The notes: generated by a model from the sequence alone, not told the origin. Positions 13,401-28,400 are shown, numbered from the stretch's first letter. The stretch is DNA of 64,000 nucleotides from Rugalucina vietnamica (GCA_964017185.1 OZ024874.1:30976721-31040720); one strand, 5' to 3'. A program made the numbers and translations.

Positions 13401-16400
13401 CATTCCTCTTAATTAAGTTGATGAGTAATTTCACAATCAAGGACTTTCAGGATATTCATAATGTTAATTGCATTTCAGGGTACCCTGCTGATAAACAACA
13501 GTGACAAGGACCTGAAGTGGGGCATTGACCTCAGGAGTACAAACAAGGCAATAGAGGAAGGGGTTTTCAAGTTTGTGCACCCTTCAGGGGCCCCTTTTGC
13601 TAACCCCACTGGGGAGGAAACCAAGGGAATTGAGGGGGAACTGAAACCAGGGGAAACACAACAGATTGCTGTCATGTTCTGTCCCAGTAAGTTAACCATG
13701 ATTTTGTGATTATTTTGGAGCAATATGATTTGCTTTTGTTAAAAGGCTTATTTTCAAAGAATTTTATGCATGTTATCATAAAAATAAAGATGAATACACA
13801 TACATCTGAGCCGCATCATGAGAAAACCAACAATCTGCATTTGCGAAAGCAAAGATGCAGATCAGCTTCGCAGTAACTGCTAATCTGATCAGCGCCTTTG
13901 ATTTCGCTACACGGATAGTGCAATTCCTGTTCTTTCTTATTTCAAAATTTCCAGCCTCTAACCTTCTTCTGTGCTTGTAAAGCTCGGTTCGTGTTGGACC
14001 TGTTCGGAAACCACATTGTTGGTTTTCTCATGAGATGGCTCATCTGTTGTCTCAGTAACAGTGAGTTGAATCATTCAAAGAAAACAGGCAGAAAGAATCT
14101 CAAAATTAGATCTGGCAAAATGCTGATAGGAGCATTTCTTTAAATCAATGTTGTGAAAATCAAATACTGCTTTTGATATGTATTTCTCCATATACAGGCA
14201 TTCTTGTTTACTCAGTGACTTGTTTCTTTTCTTCCAGAATACCCAGGGAAGTTTGAAGGTCTATTCCCAGTGGTGTTGAATGACAACTACGAGAAACCAT
14301 ACCAGTATCTACAGGTTGTGGCGGAACTGAAGGCCCCCAAACTCTGGTTTGACCCCCTGGGGATTGTCCTCACCCCAGTCCCATTGGCTACTGAGGTGTC
14401 ATCAGAGTTCACACTGTTTGCTTCACAGTTTAAGGAGTAAGTGGTTTAGTTTCTTTTATTCTATGTCAGCAACTTTGTTTTCAGTTAAAAAAGCAGCTTT
14501 GTTCACCAACACCGATCAAATTTGTGTTTTCATGAAAAGCAGTTTGTCTCTATAACATAGTATTTTGAGAAAATCTTTGTGTTTTAAGCAATTTTAGATC
14601 TGCAGAAAGAAAAGACCATAAAAGCATAGTATGTTGAAAAAGTAGAAAAATAAATACCAAATGTGTAAGTTTATTTTGCCAAGAAGGTGTAATTACTGTC
14701 ATTTAAATCAAACATATACAAACTTGTTTTCAGAAACTCTGAGACATCAGTGCAGAAGCCAAAGTTTGAGAGTTAAATTGGCAGCAAGATGTGCACATTC
14801 TAATTTCCCTTTAGTGTGGTGTATAAAATAAATCTGCATCAAAGCTAGATAATATATTTACACCAAGATTTATATTTTCAGAAACACCAAGATAACAGTG
14901 CAGACACCCGAGGTTGAGTGTGAGGATGGCAGCAAGATTACACCACTGAAAATATCATTCCCTGAGGGGCAAGGTCGGTATTGCCAGATTTGTCTGACAG
15001 CAACTTTTTGGCACTTTGAGCTGGTTACATGCATATGGTCCCTTTATAGTAGTAAAAGAAAATAATTGTGAAGTGAACTTAGAAAGAGGTATTCAAGTTC
15101 TAAAAGCAAAAAACATTTTTAGTGCTAATCTAAGTTGAGCATGAATTTTGTACTGTTTTGAATTCCTTAAACAATAAAGTTATATCCATCAATGCCAGTC
15201 ATCTATCTTGCTTATAAATATTGAAATGTCAACAATTGCAGTAAAAGGGAAAAAAATGATATCTCCTTCAAACTCACAAGTTAATTGAGTATCCACCAAT
15301 AACCATTGAATTGTCATGGTGAAAATTTCTTCTTTCCAGAAGTGAAAGCCTGTTGTGGAGATGAAGGTCAGATAGAACCGTACAGTCTCAACTGTAAAGT
15401 GACATTCTGCAGCCCTAAACCTGTCTCGTTCTCTGAGAAGGTGGTGTTCTCGTTTGAAGGGGGAGATAACTTCTCCCTGCTGGTCACCGCTACAGCTGAT
15501 AATTGTCTCATGAGTTGCTACCCCTTCCTGGCACTACACAGGACAGATCATCAGATTGTCTGTGAACAGGTAGGAAACTAAAAGGTTATTATTTACCCAT
15601 ACCCAGTTAAGCCAATTTACTAGTTAGACTGAGGTCATGTTCAGTGATATATTGTATTTTCCTATATTAGTGGATGTTATTCGCTATGGTGATTTATCTT
15701 TATGATGTATATATAAATTTTCGATCTTTTAAAATAATCAAACAAAGAGACATGAATCAAAGCATTTGATATTGTATTGAAGTGACATCTTTTTGAAATG
15801 AGCCGCGATGCGAGAAAACAGGATTTTCTCCTATGCAAAAACAAAGGTACAGATCAGCTGTGTAGTAACCTCACAGCTGATCAGCGCCTTTGTTTTTGCT
15901 ACTCGGATAGTACAATTCCACCTCTACTTACATCCAGAATTTCAAGCTTCTAGCCGTCTTCTGTGGATGCATAGGCCGGTTTGTGTCAGACCTGGTCGGA
16001 AACCCCGAAGTCCGGTTTTCTCGCGATGAGGCTCAAATGATATTTTATCATGATGTCACTCTTTGATATCATGTAATTGACTGCCTTTACCAGCCATATA
16101 TTTTTCAAAAGGGAGGGTCACCAAAAGGGCACAAGACAGTTTCCAAGGAGAACATTGCACAGTCCGGGGAGGCGGTATTTGTCCCCTGTCAGACACCCCA
16201 GCACGGCAGTAGACCGAGTACCAGTGCTACCAGCTCTAACTTCCAGGTGTCATCATCTAGTTATGAGTCATCAGCTAGTGGGACAGGTATGAGCTTTGTA
16301 TTATCTGGAGATGTTTAAAAAAATTGATAAACTATTACTAGGTTTCTAGTTTGCATGGTGGAAGAGCTGGCCTGCACCTTAGCTTTTCACATATGCTTTC

Positions 16401-19400
16401 AAAATTATTTCAGCTTTACTGGACTTAAATGAAAGTATAGACATAACATCATTTTGCTTCCAACTTTTATCTGTGAGCGATTATTATGTGGTTATGAAAT
16501 CATACAATGATTTATCATTTCACAACATTTATAAGATGCTTTAAGGTTGAATTCATTTAGTTTCTACATTTAATGAGATAAAGCACAGACATCATAAGCT
16601 AAACCCTATGTGTTATATACTTACATATGCAATCTTTCTGTTTTGTATTTGATATAGAATCAACAGATCAGAGTACCCCAATGGTTCGTGATGGTGCAAT
16701 GAACAAGCCTCCGTCTGGCTCAGACTATTTAGCATCTCGACAGAACCAGGACCTAGCCTCACGGTCCCTGGGCTCAGCCATGTTCCCTGACGAAGATACA
16801 GAAGAGGGGATATTCCACATGGAGGTTCTTTTAGCCTCACAGCGCTGGTTCTCAGCACAGGGTTGGCCAGGAGGACCTTTCCCAATCACTATTCCACATA
16901 GTCTTAGAACGTATGTATTTGTCTAATGTAGAAACCATATACTGTGAACCAATTTAATTTTGCATGTGATTTATTTTCACCACTTTGCAAGAAAGAAAAC
17001 TTTGAAATAAATTTATCGCTGCGAAAATGTCTATTTTTATATACTGTTTATAGTATTATTCTATAGGCCAGTTCAGCACACTGCAAAAAATAAGTTACAG
17101 CATTTGATCCTGGGACACAAATTTCAAAGTCACAAAAGTTAATGGGCACGAAAATAAATTGGTTTACAGTATGTTGCAATTTGGAAATCATTCTAATAAT
17201 TTAAACGTTGATAAAATTAAAAGAAGATCTGACCTGGATCAAAACAAAGGAAAACAATCAGTTTTGAAAAGAAAGACGTAGTCTTTACCTTCTTTTGCAA
17301 AACAGGTCACTTCCTTTTAAGTAGTTTTAGGATTTCATCTTGTCCTGTTGGAGTTTCGCTGTTTATATTACAGTGTGTATTATCATTAACAGTACCAAAC
17401 CTGTTTTTCAAGAACATATCTAACATGACATATGACTTTATATATATGCATTTGTTTTATTGTGTTTTCTATAGATGTGACTTTAATATAATTTATATTC
17501 ATTCATAGTGACCTAATATGTGGTACAAAAGAGGGAAGGTAATGGTTCATGTTAATCAAAACTTGAAGCAAATGTTCATATGCATGTACAATGTATTTTT
17601 ATTCCAAGTTTGAGCTCTAAGGGTGAGACCTAGATCAGGCTGCTTCTTGGAAGTCTGACAATGGTCTTTTTCAAAGTTTGCTATCTACAGATAAAACGGG
17701 CATTTACAACAACACTGTCAAGCATTAAACAAATTTTAGTTCCTTTTCTACAACTGTTTGTGTTATATGTTATAAATTATTGATTGTTGATTCATGTATT
17801 ATTTGCAGCCGAGTAGCCAGGTATATGAAACAGTAGTTGTCCTCGCAACTCTTCTGTCTGAATTTGCTAGAATCTTAGTTGTAAATATATTTTTAAGGGT
17901 TAAGGTTTGCACAAGCGATGTTATGTGTAGGGAAATGTCAGTTCTACTACAGTTGCATACTGTGTCAACTCAACATTGCACTAGATAATAATGGATGATA
18001 ATAAGTGTTGTCTGTTGTCCATGGCAGGTTGTCACATCACTGATTTTAGGGAGCACGGTCACATAGTGGTAGAGCGTAGGACTCTGAATCGAGACGTTCT
18101 GGGTTCGATCCCCACAGGCGTCACCGTGTTGTGTCCTTGAGCAAGACACATTAACTCCCTACAGTACTGGTTAAACCCAGGTCCGGACCGACTTGACTGA
18201 AAAATTGTTGACTGGGACGTAGAGCCTCAACACAAACAAACAAACATCACTGATTTTATTGCATCAAGGAATCTGTAGACATGCTTTGGTTGGAGCGCAT
18301 ATTTTAGAATTGAAGTTTGTTTCTGTTCTTAGGTTAGAAGCTAGTTTAAATGTTTGTCAGTGTTTTAGTTTTCTTTTCTGTTTTGTTGATGTTATTTCTT
18401 AAATACCTGTGTAGATGTTTGTTGTTTTTCTTCCCCATATATGTTCTTGTCGAAAAATAAAGTGTGTTAATGTATGGATAACAAAATCAAAACTAGGTGC
18501 TAACAGCATTGAATGACTAAGAAGCAGAAAGAAATCGAAAATCTTGATACCCGGGATGCTTGGATATTGTTTTAAATTTGTTGCATTGGAAATGATGACA
18601 TTTCTGAAGATAGGCTTAAGGTGTGCCACAGTAAAAATGCAACCTAAGGCTTAAGGTGTGCCACAGTAAAAATGCAACCTATCCCAAGCATGTAGAAGAA
18701 GTGGAAATTTATGAAATTATTCAAATGTGATGAAATGATTATAATTTACAAAGGCATATAAATTTCATTGGTAAAGAAAAAAGTAAAACATTTTACTCTA
18801 ACAGTCTGTCTTGTGCTATATTCTTTCCTATCCCTCCTATAATACTTACATGACATCTTCATATGCTATCAAATTTACTTGATCTTTTTTTTCTTTTCTT
18901 TTCTTTTTTTTTCATGAGATTTCTGCCATTTATGGCATTGTCTCTGTTTAAATCTTATCTTTTTTGAAATCTTTGTTGAAGCTAAAATCATAGAAAATAG
19001 GAAAACATACATATTTAGCAAATAATCTTTGAGTAGGTACTGAACAAGACCATGTATACAGCATTTCATTATCCATTTCCACATACTTGCCTGAACATTT
19101 TTTAGTCTTTATAAATTGGTATGGATATATATATTTGTTCCAGATTTGTGCTTCTGGTTTGTTTTTTATTAGCAAAGTGAGAATATTTTTGTCAAGTATT
19201 TCATTTGTGTTCTTTTATTTTTTCAGAGGTATCACTAAAAAGCCAGTAGATGAAGAAAAACCAGCGAAAGCCGGCAGCTGGGACACTAACAACCTGAAGA
19301 AGGAGTTCAAGACCATCTACGACATGATGGCTAACCTCAGTGGCCGTCCTGTACCGGGGATACCCCTGAATGGTCATCTACCCGCTGACCCCATAGAGAG

Positions 19401-22400
19401 AGTAAAACAAATCTTCTGGCAACATTCTACACTGCTTACTTTCCTCAGGTAAATTTTTAGGCACTAGCTCTGCCAATAGCATGTATGCTTCCTTAGAAGT
19501 AGGCTCCAGATTCACCATTGATTCTTGTACATTGTTTCAAGGAAACGCTTCCTGCACTTTCTTTCATAGAAAAGTAGCAACTTTCCCCTAATACCAGAAG
19601 AGTGAATGGTAATTTACTAGCAAAAATTGAGAACTTAATGTTGGGAACTGATAAGTAATACTGTAGCTATGTAACTGACAAGCCCAAAATGATCTAAGAT
19701 ATCACAATAAAAACATTCTTTAATAACCACCAAGTTAAGTTACATTATGTTGAAATACTTTTTTTTTGTTTTCTTCATAAATATTATTGAATTGCATCTG
19801 CTTATACATTCAGAATACCAAATGTTTGCTCACTCATTTCAGATGCCAAGGAGCCTGTGTAGCCTCCGTGAAGCCAGAATATCTCATGGACACCAAAGAC
19901 TACCACTTGTGGAAACAGATTCAAGCCCAGTTTAAGATAGAGTTAGAGAAGAAAGGAGACCAAGCAGAGGCTGATAAAGTTGACACAGAGGAGGAACTGG
20001 AGGATGATGTATTTGAAGCTGTGTCTAAGAGAGCCTGGACTGATATATTGCTGCAGATATATAAGGTAACTTAGATTTTTTAACATATTTCTCTTTAAAT
20101 GTATCAATATTTTGTAGGCATATTTTACAAAAGAAAATGGCCATATGCATATAGATTTTGGTTCACACTTTTTTGTCGAGTTTCAGGCGAGCCTCTTTTT
20201 GTTTAACATACAAATGTACCTGTCTGTCTGAAAATTAAGGAGATTTTATCGTTTCTTCTAAAATGTTCTACAGTAGATTATAGTTTCTTTTAAAAGGATC
20301 TAGTTTATAGTTACTTTAAAATGGGCCTCCCTATTTATAGTTGCAGTGATTTTTACATCCTTGATAAGGAATAATCTAGCAAAACTGCCTATTTCAGACA
20401 CTTGTGCTAGCTAAGATCACACCAAGAACTCTCAAGAACACCCCATCCCCTGACAAAAACATCAACCTACCAGAGATCAACCCCGACCCCCTGGGCAGCA
20501 ATATCTACAGTGTGGGGGAGAGGATTGTTCTGGCATGGTTGAACCATCACTACGAACATCACAGGCAGAAGATCTGGCAGAACTGTAGTAAAGGTGGCGT
20601 ACCCCCGGCACGATGGATTGTCAACTATGACTTTGATCTTCTAGATGGACTGGTTATTGGAGCAGTGCTTGGAGCTCATATGCCTTTCTTGGTAAGTCTC
20701 TGTGTGTAAATAATAATTTGGCGATATGCTTAATTAATGGTTCTAGGACTTTTTATATATGTATATATAGGATGGAACATTCGCTCAGTAAACCTGGATC
20801 AAAATTATGCAGTGTAATGGGGCCGCAGAGACATGGTGTCCAAAACGTCAGTTTTATTCAATGATTTGTTTTTAGTATTAAAAGATTAAAAGCAAGTTTT
20901 TGAAATTCAGCCTCTCTCCCACATAGATTGTCCCATTGAGCAAAAATTAAGAAAGAATGTAAAATAACACAACTAACTATAAAATAGCTTACACTTTTGA
21001 TGTGATTTATTCAAATGTGATTTGTTCAACTTCAATCTGATATATTCATGTATCTCCATGAGTTTCTAAACTTTGAATGTTCATTTCAAAATCTTTGCAC
21101 TTAAACTCATACATTTACCCTTCAGATCAAGACCCACCTTGAAGACATGTACACTCACCCTGCTACTGCTGAACAGTGTCTACACAATGCTCTTAAAATT
21201 GTGAACGCCATGAGATATGCTGGTATAGACTACGATATCCAGGCCATCGACGTCACAGATCCCAATCCTATAGCCCTGTTGATGTTGTGTGTTAATCTGT
21301 ACCAAAGGCTGCCACAGTATCTGCCCAAGGCCAGTGTACAGTTTACTGGTGGACTACACTCCACTGTCTCAAGACAGGTATTGTAAACAATTCTTCAAAT
21401 AACATTTTAAAACAGATCATCTGTAAAATTTGAAGAATAACTTGAATATAGGTGATTTAGCCAAACAACATTGTAAAATCAGCCCTTGAACAGAAAGAGT
21501 GTAGCTAGGGTAACTGAGTGTGCCTACATGACATAAGCTGTTTGGCATAAGGTAACAAATTAGATAAGAATATTGGGGGGGGGGGGTTGTGCAAGATACT
21601 GAGTTTCCTTTTTAGAAGATTAAAAAAATACTGATTTTAGATATGGTTTGCACACTGTTCCATTAAGACATGCTTCAACATTTTCCATTTCATCATTTTC
21701 AGGTGAAACTGAGCAACCCCAGTAGTAAACCTCTCGTCTACCAGGTCCTACTGGCGGGGCATGACGCCCAGGATTTCCGCGTCCCCAAGGGAGATTTTGT
21801 CTCCATACCTCCCAAATCTAGCCTACCCCTGAGTGTAGAGTTTACTAGCAGGTTCCTCAGACCTGCTGAGGGGATTTTGGTGCTGGTCGGGAGGAGACAG
21901 GGGTCGGCTGTAGGGTCGACCTTGACCTTCAGTCTCAGGACGCAGGTCGACAATATTATACCAAAGGTGAGTTGATTGACCGTACTTGTAACTACTGTAA
22001 GTTCCAAAGTGTTCGTGAGAATTTAATTTATGCAAATATTGGCGAAATTGATGCCTCACAAAGTTATGGTTCTCGCTAATAAAGAATCTCTGTAAGCCAT
22101 AAAGACTACACAAACATTTGAGCCACCTCGTGGGAAAACCAACAATGTAGTTTCCGAACAGGTTTGACACAAACCAGCCTGTACAGCTACAGAAGCAGGC
22201 TAGAAGCTTGAAATTTTGGAGTTAAGTAGAGGAGGAATTGTACTATCCGAGTAGCGAAAACAAAGCCACTGATCAGCTTCGCGGTTACCGCGAAGCTGAT
22301 CTGCGCCTTTGTTTTCGCCTATGCAGATTGTTGGTTTTTCCCATGGGGCGGCTCATTTGTTGGCGAATTTAAGACCTAGCAAATAATTTGGAAAGAGAAA

Positions 22401-25400
22401 ATTCACGAATTGAAAGTCAAGCTAAAATTTCACATTACCATATATGTTATACACGTTAAACATGTTATTAGCTCACCTGAGCCGTCAGGCTCACAAGGTG
22501 AGCTTATAGTATACCCATGCTCCGTCGTCCGTCCGTCCGTCCGTCGTCCGTCCGTGGTCCACCATTTTCAAAGATCTTCTTCTCTGAAACAGCTTGGCCA
22601 ATCAAAGCCAAATTTTACATGAAGCATCTATGGGAAGGGGGAACCAATGTGTATATAAATAATCCAGGTCACATGACCAAGATGGCCGCCATGCCCATAT
22701 ATGGTAAAAACCCTTCAAAAATCTTCTTCTCCGGAACCACTGGACCGATTTCAACCAAACTTGGCATGAAGCATCGATGACTCAAGTACTACAATGTATA
22801 TATAAATCATGACCTTGCGGTGACCTTGACCTATTTTACGGCAAGGTCAACATAGGTCGCCTTTGCATTTGAATGGGAAAAATTGTTAAATTGTCATTTA
22901 AAGGAAAAATCTTGCAGAAAATGAGCAGTAGGACTGAATATTAATGATTCTGAAAAAAATTGGGCACCAGGGGCTCATCCGCCCCCACCCCGGGACAATA
23001 TACATGTATATTATCATAATATTCAAACATCTTCTTCTCTGAAACCGCTTGGCCAATCAAAGCCAAATTTTACATGAAGCATCTATGGGAAGGGGGAACC
23101 AATGTGTATATAAATAATCCAGGTCACATGACCAAGATGGCCGCCATGCCCATATATGGTAAAAACCCTTCAAAAATCTTCTTCTCCAGAACCGGTTGAC
23201 CGATTTCAACGAAACTTGGCACGAAGCATTGATGGCTCAAGTACTACAATGTATATATAAATCATGACCCTCTGATGACCTTGACCTATTTTACGGGAAG
23301 GTCAACATAGATCACCAATGCATTTGAATGGGGAAAACTTTTAAAATGTCATTTAAAGTGAAAGTCTTGCAGGAAATGGGCAGTAGGACTGGATATTAAT
23401 TAATGATTCTGAAAAAAATTGGACCCCAGGGGCTCATGTGCCCCCACCCCGGGGCAATATACATGTATATTTCCATAATATTCAAACGTCTTCTCCTCTG
23501 AAACCACTTGGCCAAACAAAGCCAAATCTTATGTGAAGCATCTATAGAATAGGGAAATCAATGTGTATATAAATAATCTAGGTCACATGACCAAGATGGC
23601 CGCCATGCCCATATATGGTAAAAACCCATCAAAAATCATCTTCTCTGAAACCAATAGACTGATTTCAAGGAAACCTGGCGTGAGGCATCGATGGCTAAAG
23701 TACTCCAATGTATATATAAATCATGACCTTGTGATGACCTTGACCAAGTTTATGGCAAGGTCAACATGGGTTGCCTATGCATCTGAATTGGGAAAACTGT
23801 TAAAATGTCATTTGAAGGAAAAAGCCAACAGGAAATTGGCAAATGGACAGAATATTGAAGATTCTGAAAAAAGAAAATGGCCCAAGGGCTTCATCTGCCC
23901 CTGCACTGGAGTTAAATACCATAATATTCAAACATGTTTATTGGTATATGCAGCTGATCTCAGGTGAGCGTTTACAGGACCATTGGTCCTCTGGTATTTC
24001 ATTTTTGTTTAGTTGTGATGTTTTTACAGACAGATTGGTATCTTCTATTTGAATGGGGTGTCCTGTTGAAAATGGCTTGTTCATCTAATATTTGCGCTTA
24101 AATACAAAATTACAAAATAAACCTTTGGTCTTTATAAAGCATACTTTATATTGCATTATTATCTCATATCAATTAGCGTGAGCAAACTTTGTGAAGATGT
24201 TGTAATGCTTTCAGAAAAACAACAAACCAGAGGTAACTGTGTGTGATGAAAATTGCCAGTTATAGTGTATCATAATCCATCATCATACCTTCCAATTCAC
24301 CAATCGAATATTTTAACAACTCGATCATTATAACTTTCATAACTACCGCATGGTACCATATTTTACATCATGATTTTACATGCATGCTCATAAGCCTGAC
24401 CTCAAACTAAAGCAAACTTTCCATTGATTTTGAAAGCGAAAATATCGGTCATAACTTTTCACCATTCATTCTTCTAATGCACAGTATAAGCTTATTGTCC
24501 CCCTGATAGCATGGACACTTTAACAGTGAGTGATAACGACACAAATTTGATGTGTGTTTATAACTTTTAAGATATTAAGCCAATTTCTGCAATATCATTT
24601 TATGATTAATATGTGCGCAAATAATTTTAGAAAACACATGGCAAGGTACTTTTCAATTAAAATTGTAGGGGATTTGCTGTATCACTTACGTATTGGAATG
24701 TAAAAATGTCTCAAAAATTGAGATTAAGAAATATGCTCACCGGCAAAAGTTAAGTCAGTGAAAAAACATGTAAAATCCCATTGGGACAGTTTAAATCGCT
24801 ATAGCTTCAAAACCCCTTGATAGTTTGAGATTAAAATTACCAGTCATAAAACTGTGAATAAAACCTAACATTTCCAACAAAAACGATTGAAATATTGCAT
24901 GTGGTTTTGCCACACTGCACACACCAATTTTCGGAAAAGATTTTTTCGTATTTTTAGCTCACCTGAGCCGAAGGCTCACAAGGTGAGCTTATAGGATGGC
25001 CATGATCCGGCGTCCATCCGTCCGTCCGTCCGCCCGTCCGTCGTCCGTCCGTCGTCCACAATTTCAAAGATCTTCTTCTCTGAAACCGCTTGGCCGATCT
25101 AGTTGAAATTTTATGTGGAGCCTCCTTGGGTAGTGGCATTTCAAGTTTGATCGTGAAATCCAGGTCACATGACCAAGATGGCCGCCACGCCCATATATGG
25201 TAAAAACCCTTCAAAAATCTTCTCCAGAACCGGTGGGCCGATTTCCACGAAACTTGGTATGTAGCATTGGGGACTTCAGCCCATCATAGTTTGATAAAAT
25301 GATGACCCTTGGCTGACCTTGACCTATTTTACGGCAAGGTCAAATTTGGAAACATAGGCTTTTACATGGGAAAAAGTGAAAACTATGGATTTTTTGAAAA

Positions 25401-28400
25401 CTATTGCAGCCTGAGGCCTGAAAAGTGGTAGATGCAAACAACTAATGGAGTAGATGAAGGTATGTGATTAATTTAGGTCAAGGTCATCTCTTGACCTTGG
25501 ACAGTCTGTCGTCCATTCACACTTTTCAAAGATCTTCTTCTCTGAAACTGCTGGGCCAATCAAAGTGAAATTTTATGTGGAGCATCCATGGGTAGGGAAG
25601 ACGAAAGTTTGATCGCGAAATCCAGGTCACATGACCAAGATGGCTGCCACGCCCATATATGGTAAAAACCACTCAAAAATCTTCTTCTCCAGAACGGGCA
25701 GGCCGATTTTCATGAAACTTAGTATGTAGCATTTGGGACTCCAGCCCGTCATAGTTTGATAAAATGATGACCCTAGGATGACCTTGACATATTTTACGGC
25801 AACGTCAATTTTGGAAACATAGACTTTTACATGGGAAAAAGTGAAAACTATGGATTTTTTGAAAACTATTGCAGCCTGATGCTTGAAAAGTGGTAGATGC
25901 AAACAACTAACGGAGTAGATGAAGGTATGTGATTAATTTAGGTCAAGGTCATCTCTTGACCTTGGCATGTCTGTTGTCCATACACACTGTTCAAAGATCT
26001 TCTTCTCTGAAACTGCCGGGCCAATCAAAGTGAAATTTTATGTGGAGCATCCATTGGTAGGGGAGACGAAAGTTTGATCGTGAAATCCAGGTCACGTTAC
26101 CAAGATGGCCGCCACGCCCATATATGGTAAAAACCACTCAAAAATTTTCTTCTCCAGAACCGGCAGGCCAATTTTCGCGAAACTTGGTATGTAGCATTTG
26201 GGACACGACAGCCCATCATAGTTTGATCACATGATGACCATAGGATGACCTTGACCTATTTTACGGCAAGGTCAATTTTGGAAACATAGGCTTTTACATG
26301 GGAAAAGGCGAAAACAATGGATATTTTGGAAACTGTTGCAGTTTGAGACCTGAAAGTTGCTAGATGCAGACAACCAATGGAGTCAATGAAGGTAAGTAAT
26401 TAATGAAGGCCAAGGTCATTTCTTTACCTTGACCCAAAGTCATTTAAATATCAAAATTAAAATTATGGTTTTCTCATAAATCACTGGGTTTGGAAACTAT
26501 TGCAGCCTGAGACCTGAAACTTTTCAGATGTAGACAACTTATGAATTCAATAAAGGTGTGTGAGTATTCAAGGTCAAGGTCATTTCATGATGATTTAATA
26601 CTCCAGGATCAGGCTTCAGGTGAGCGTTCTCAGGACCAATGGTCCTCTGGTTGTCACTGGCAACCACCTTTTTCAGAAAGCGTTATTAATCAAAGCGCCG
26701 ATTTGATCATTTATCGGATAATTACAAAAATGATGTTTTACAAAAAAGGCCAATAACTCTGTCGGAATTGATTCTTTCCAGAATTAGAAACAGACTGACT
26801 TTGCAAATTTAATAAAGTGGGATATCTAAGGCAAGCGACTGGGCATTTTAGTAATCGGGCTGGTCAAAGTTACTGACTAAACTTTTTCCTCTGACTTTAT
26901 ATAGCATTGTTGTTTGAACATAGAAGTTTGGGGCTTTATTGTTCAACCACCATTTCAGAATGTGATAAAGACAGAATCTCCCTGCTATGAGTTAGAGAAG
27001 ATCCTGATTCCTGTCACCAACCCCTTTAAGGAGAGTGGGGAGTTCCGTATCATCCTGGTCGAGGCTAGCGGGTCCCTACTAGACCCCAACAACACAACAG
27101 CTCTGATGAAGAGACGTGAGAGGAAGAAGAAGAGAATCAAGTCAAAGATAGATTCGGGCATTGTACGGCCAGAGACGCCACCGTCGCCACCACCGCCGAA
27201 GATTGCTGATACACTTCAGCAGAATAAAGAAGGTAACATTATCTTACACTTTTGAAAGTTAAAGTCTAACTAAGTTGTTTTATGAACTGCTATGGCATAT
27301 TAAAGATAATCGTAGTTAAATTACATCAGTCACAACTGATTTCTGTTAAAATTGCCTCACTCTGCATAAATTTCATCAGTATGTCAATTTGTTTGGTAAG
27401 AAAAGGAGTTTACAAATGAAAGGGTTTTCTTATCTTTGCACTAAGATGTTGGCAGTTGGTATTGTACTTACTTGTACCATCTCAAGTTGCCTCTATTCAT
27501 TTGAGAAAATTATAAATTATAATGTCTAAAAAAGAGCAGTATGTTGCATTGGCATGCCAGTTTATCTCATTTATGCCTGGTGTCTCTTTTTTGGGACAAA
27601 GGCAAACAGTATAGCCCCAGATGGGAAGCCGCGGAACGCGGCGTCCCATCTAGGGCTAGTTCTGCGGCGTCCCATCAGGGGTGATTCTGTTTGCTTTGAA
27701 AATTTTCATGAAAAATGGAATAGAAATTAAGAATCACTCTTAACACCCCTAAAAATGAAAGTGGACTCCTCCTAATGATAACCAAGGGAGAATCCATTCA
27801 TCAGATATGGGTCAATTTTGGACTCCATGTATTTTCAGAGGACACCAGTGCTATGAGTGCATTCTTCAGCCCTGTATCATCTGTATACCTGGAGGGTAAC
27901 GCATCCACCAACCTAGAAATACATTTCCTACCCTTCAACATTGGAGATCGCCAGTGCTCTGTGATCTTTGTCAACGAGACAGTGGGAGAGTTCCTGTACT
28001 CAATAGAGGCAAAGTCTACACTGCCACTGCCAGATATTGTGCCGTTTGTTAAGACGAGCCATAGCTATAGAATCAGTAGTGCTGCCGCAGCAGGTCAGGA
28101 CTCTGGATTTTGCACCGAAATCTTTTGAAATAACTCTTTAATCCATGTTCTTTAGATTTTCAATGACACTTTACTGATTTAGCCCCAAATTGTTTTGCAA
28201 CATGGCTCTTTTATTTGTCTTGAGATTTTAACAAAATGTTGTTTTGCTAAATCATGGAGGTTTTATATTGCTAGAGTCATATAGAATAAAGTAGTATGTT
28301 GGTTGCTATTTAATAAGCACAATAAAACATCCAGTCAGATACATGTAATACCAAATCTTTGCTTAACAGTCACGATACTAGTTCCCTCAAAAATAAAAAA

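Noticed and set aside
18049..18121. Functional tRNA gene
   Set aside because: Good A and B boxes, but the cloverleaf stems are poor and it is followed by a V-SINE body, tail and target duplications.
23563..23967. 134-codon open frame, present again inverted at 53156-53560
   Set aside because: It lies inside the tandem core of Helentron-like elements A and C. It recurs only because the DNA is a copy, and it is not kept in element B.
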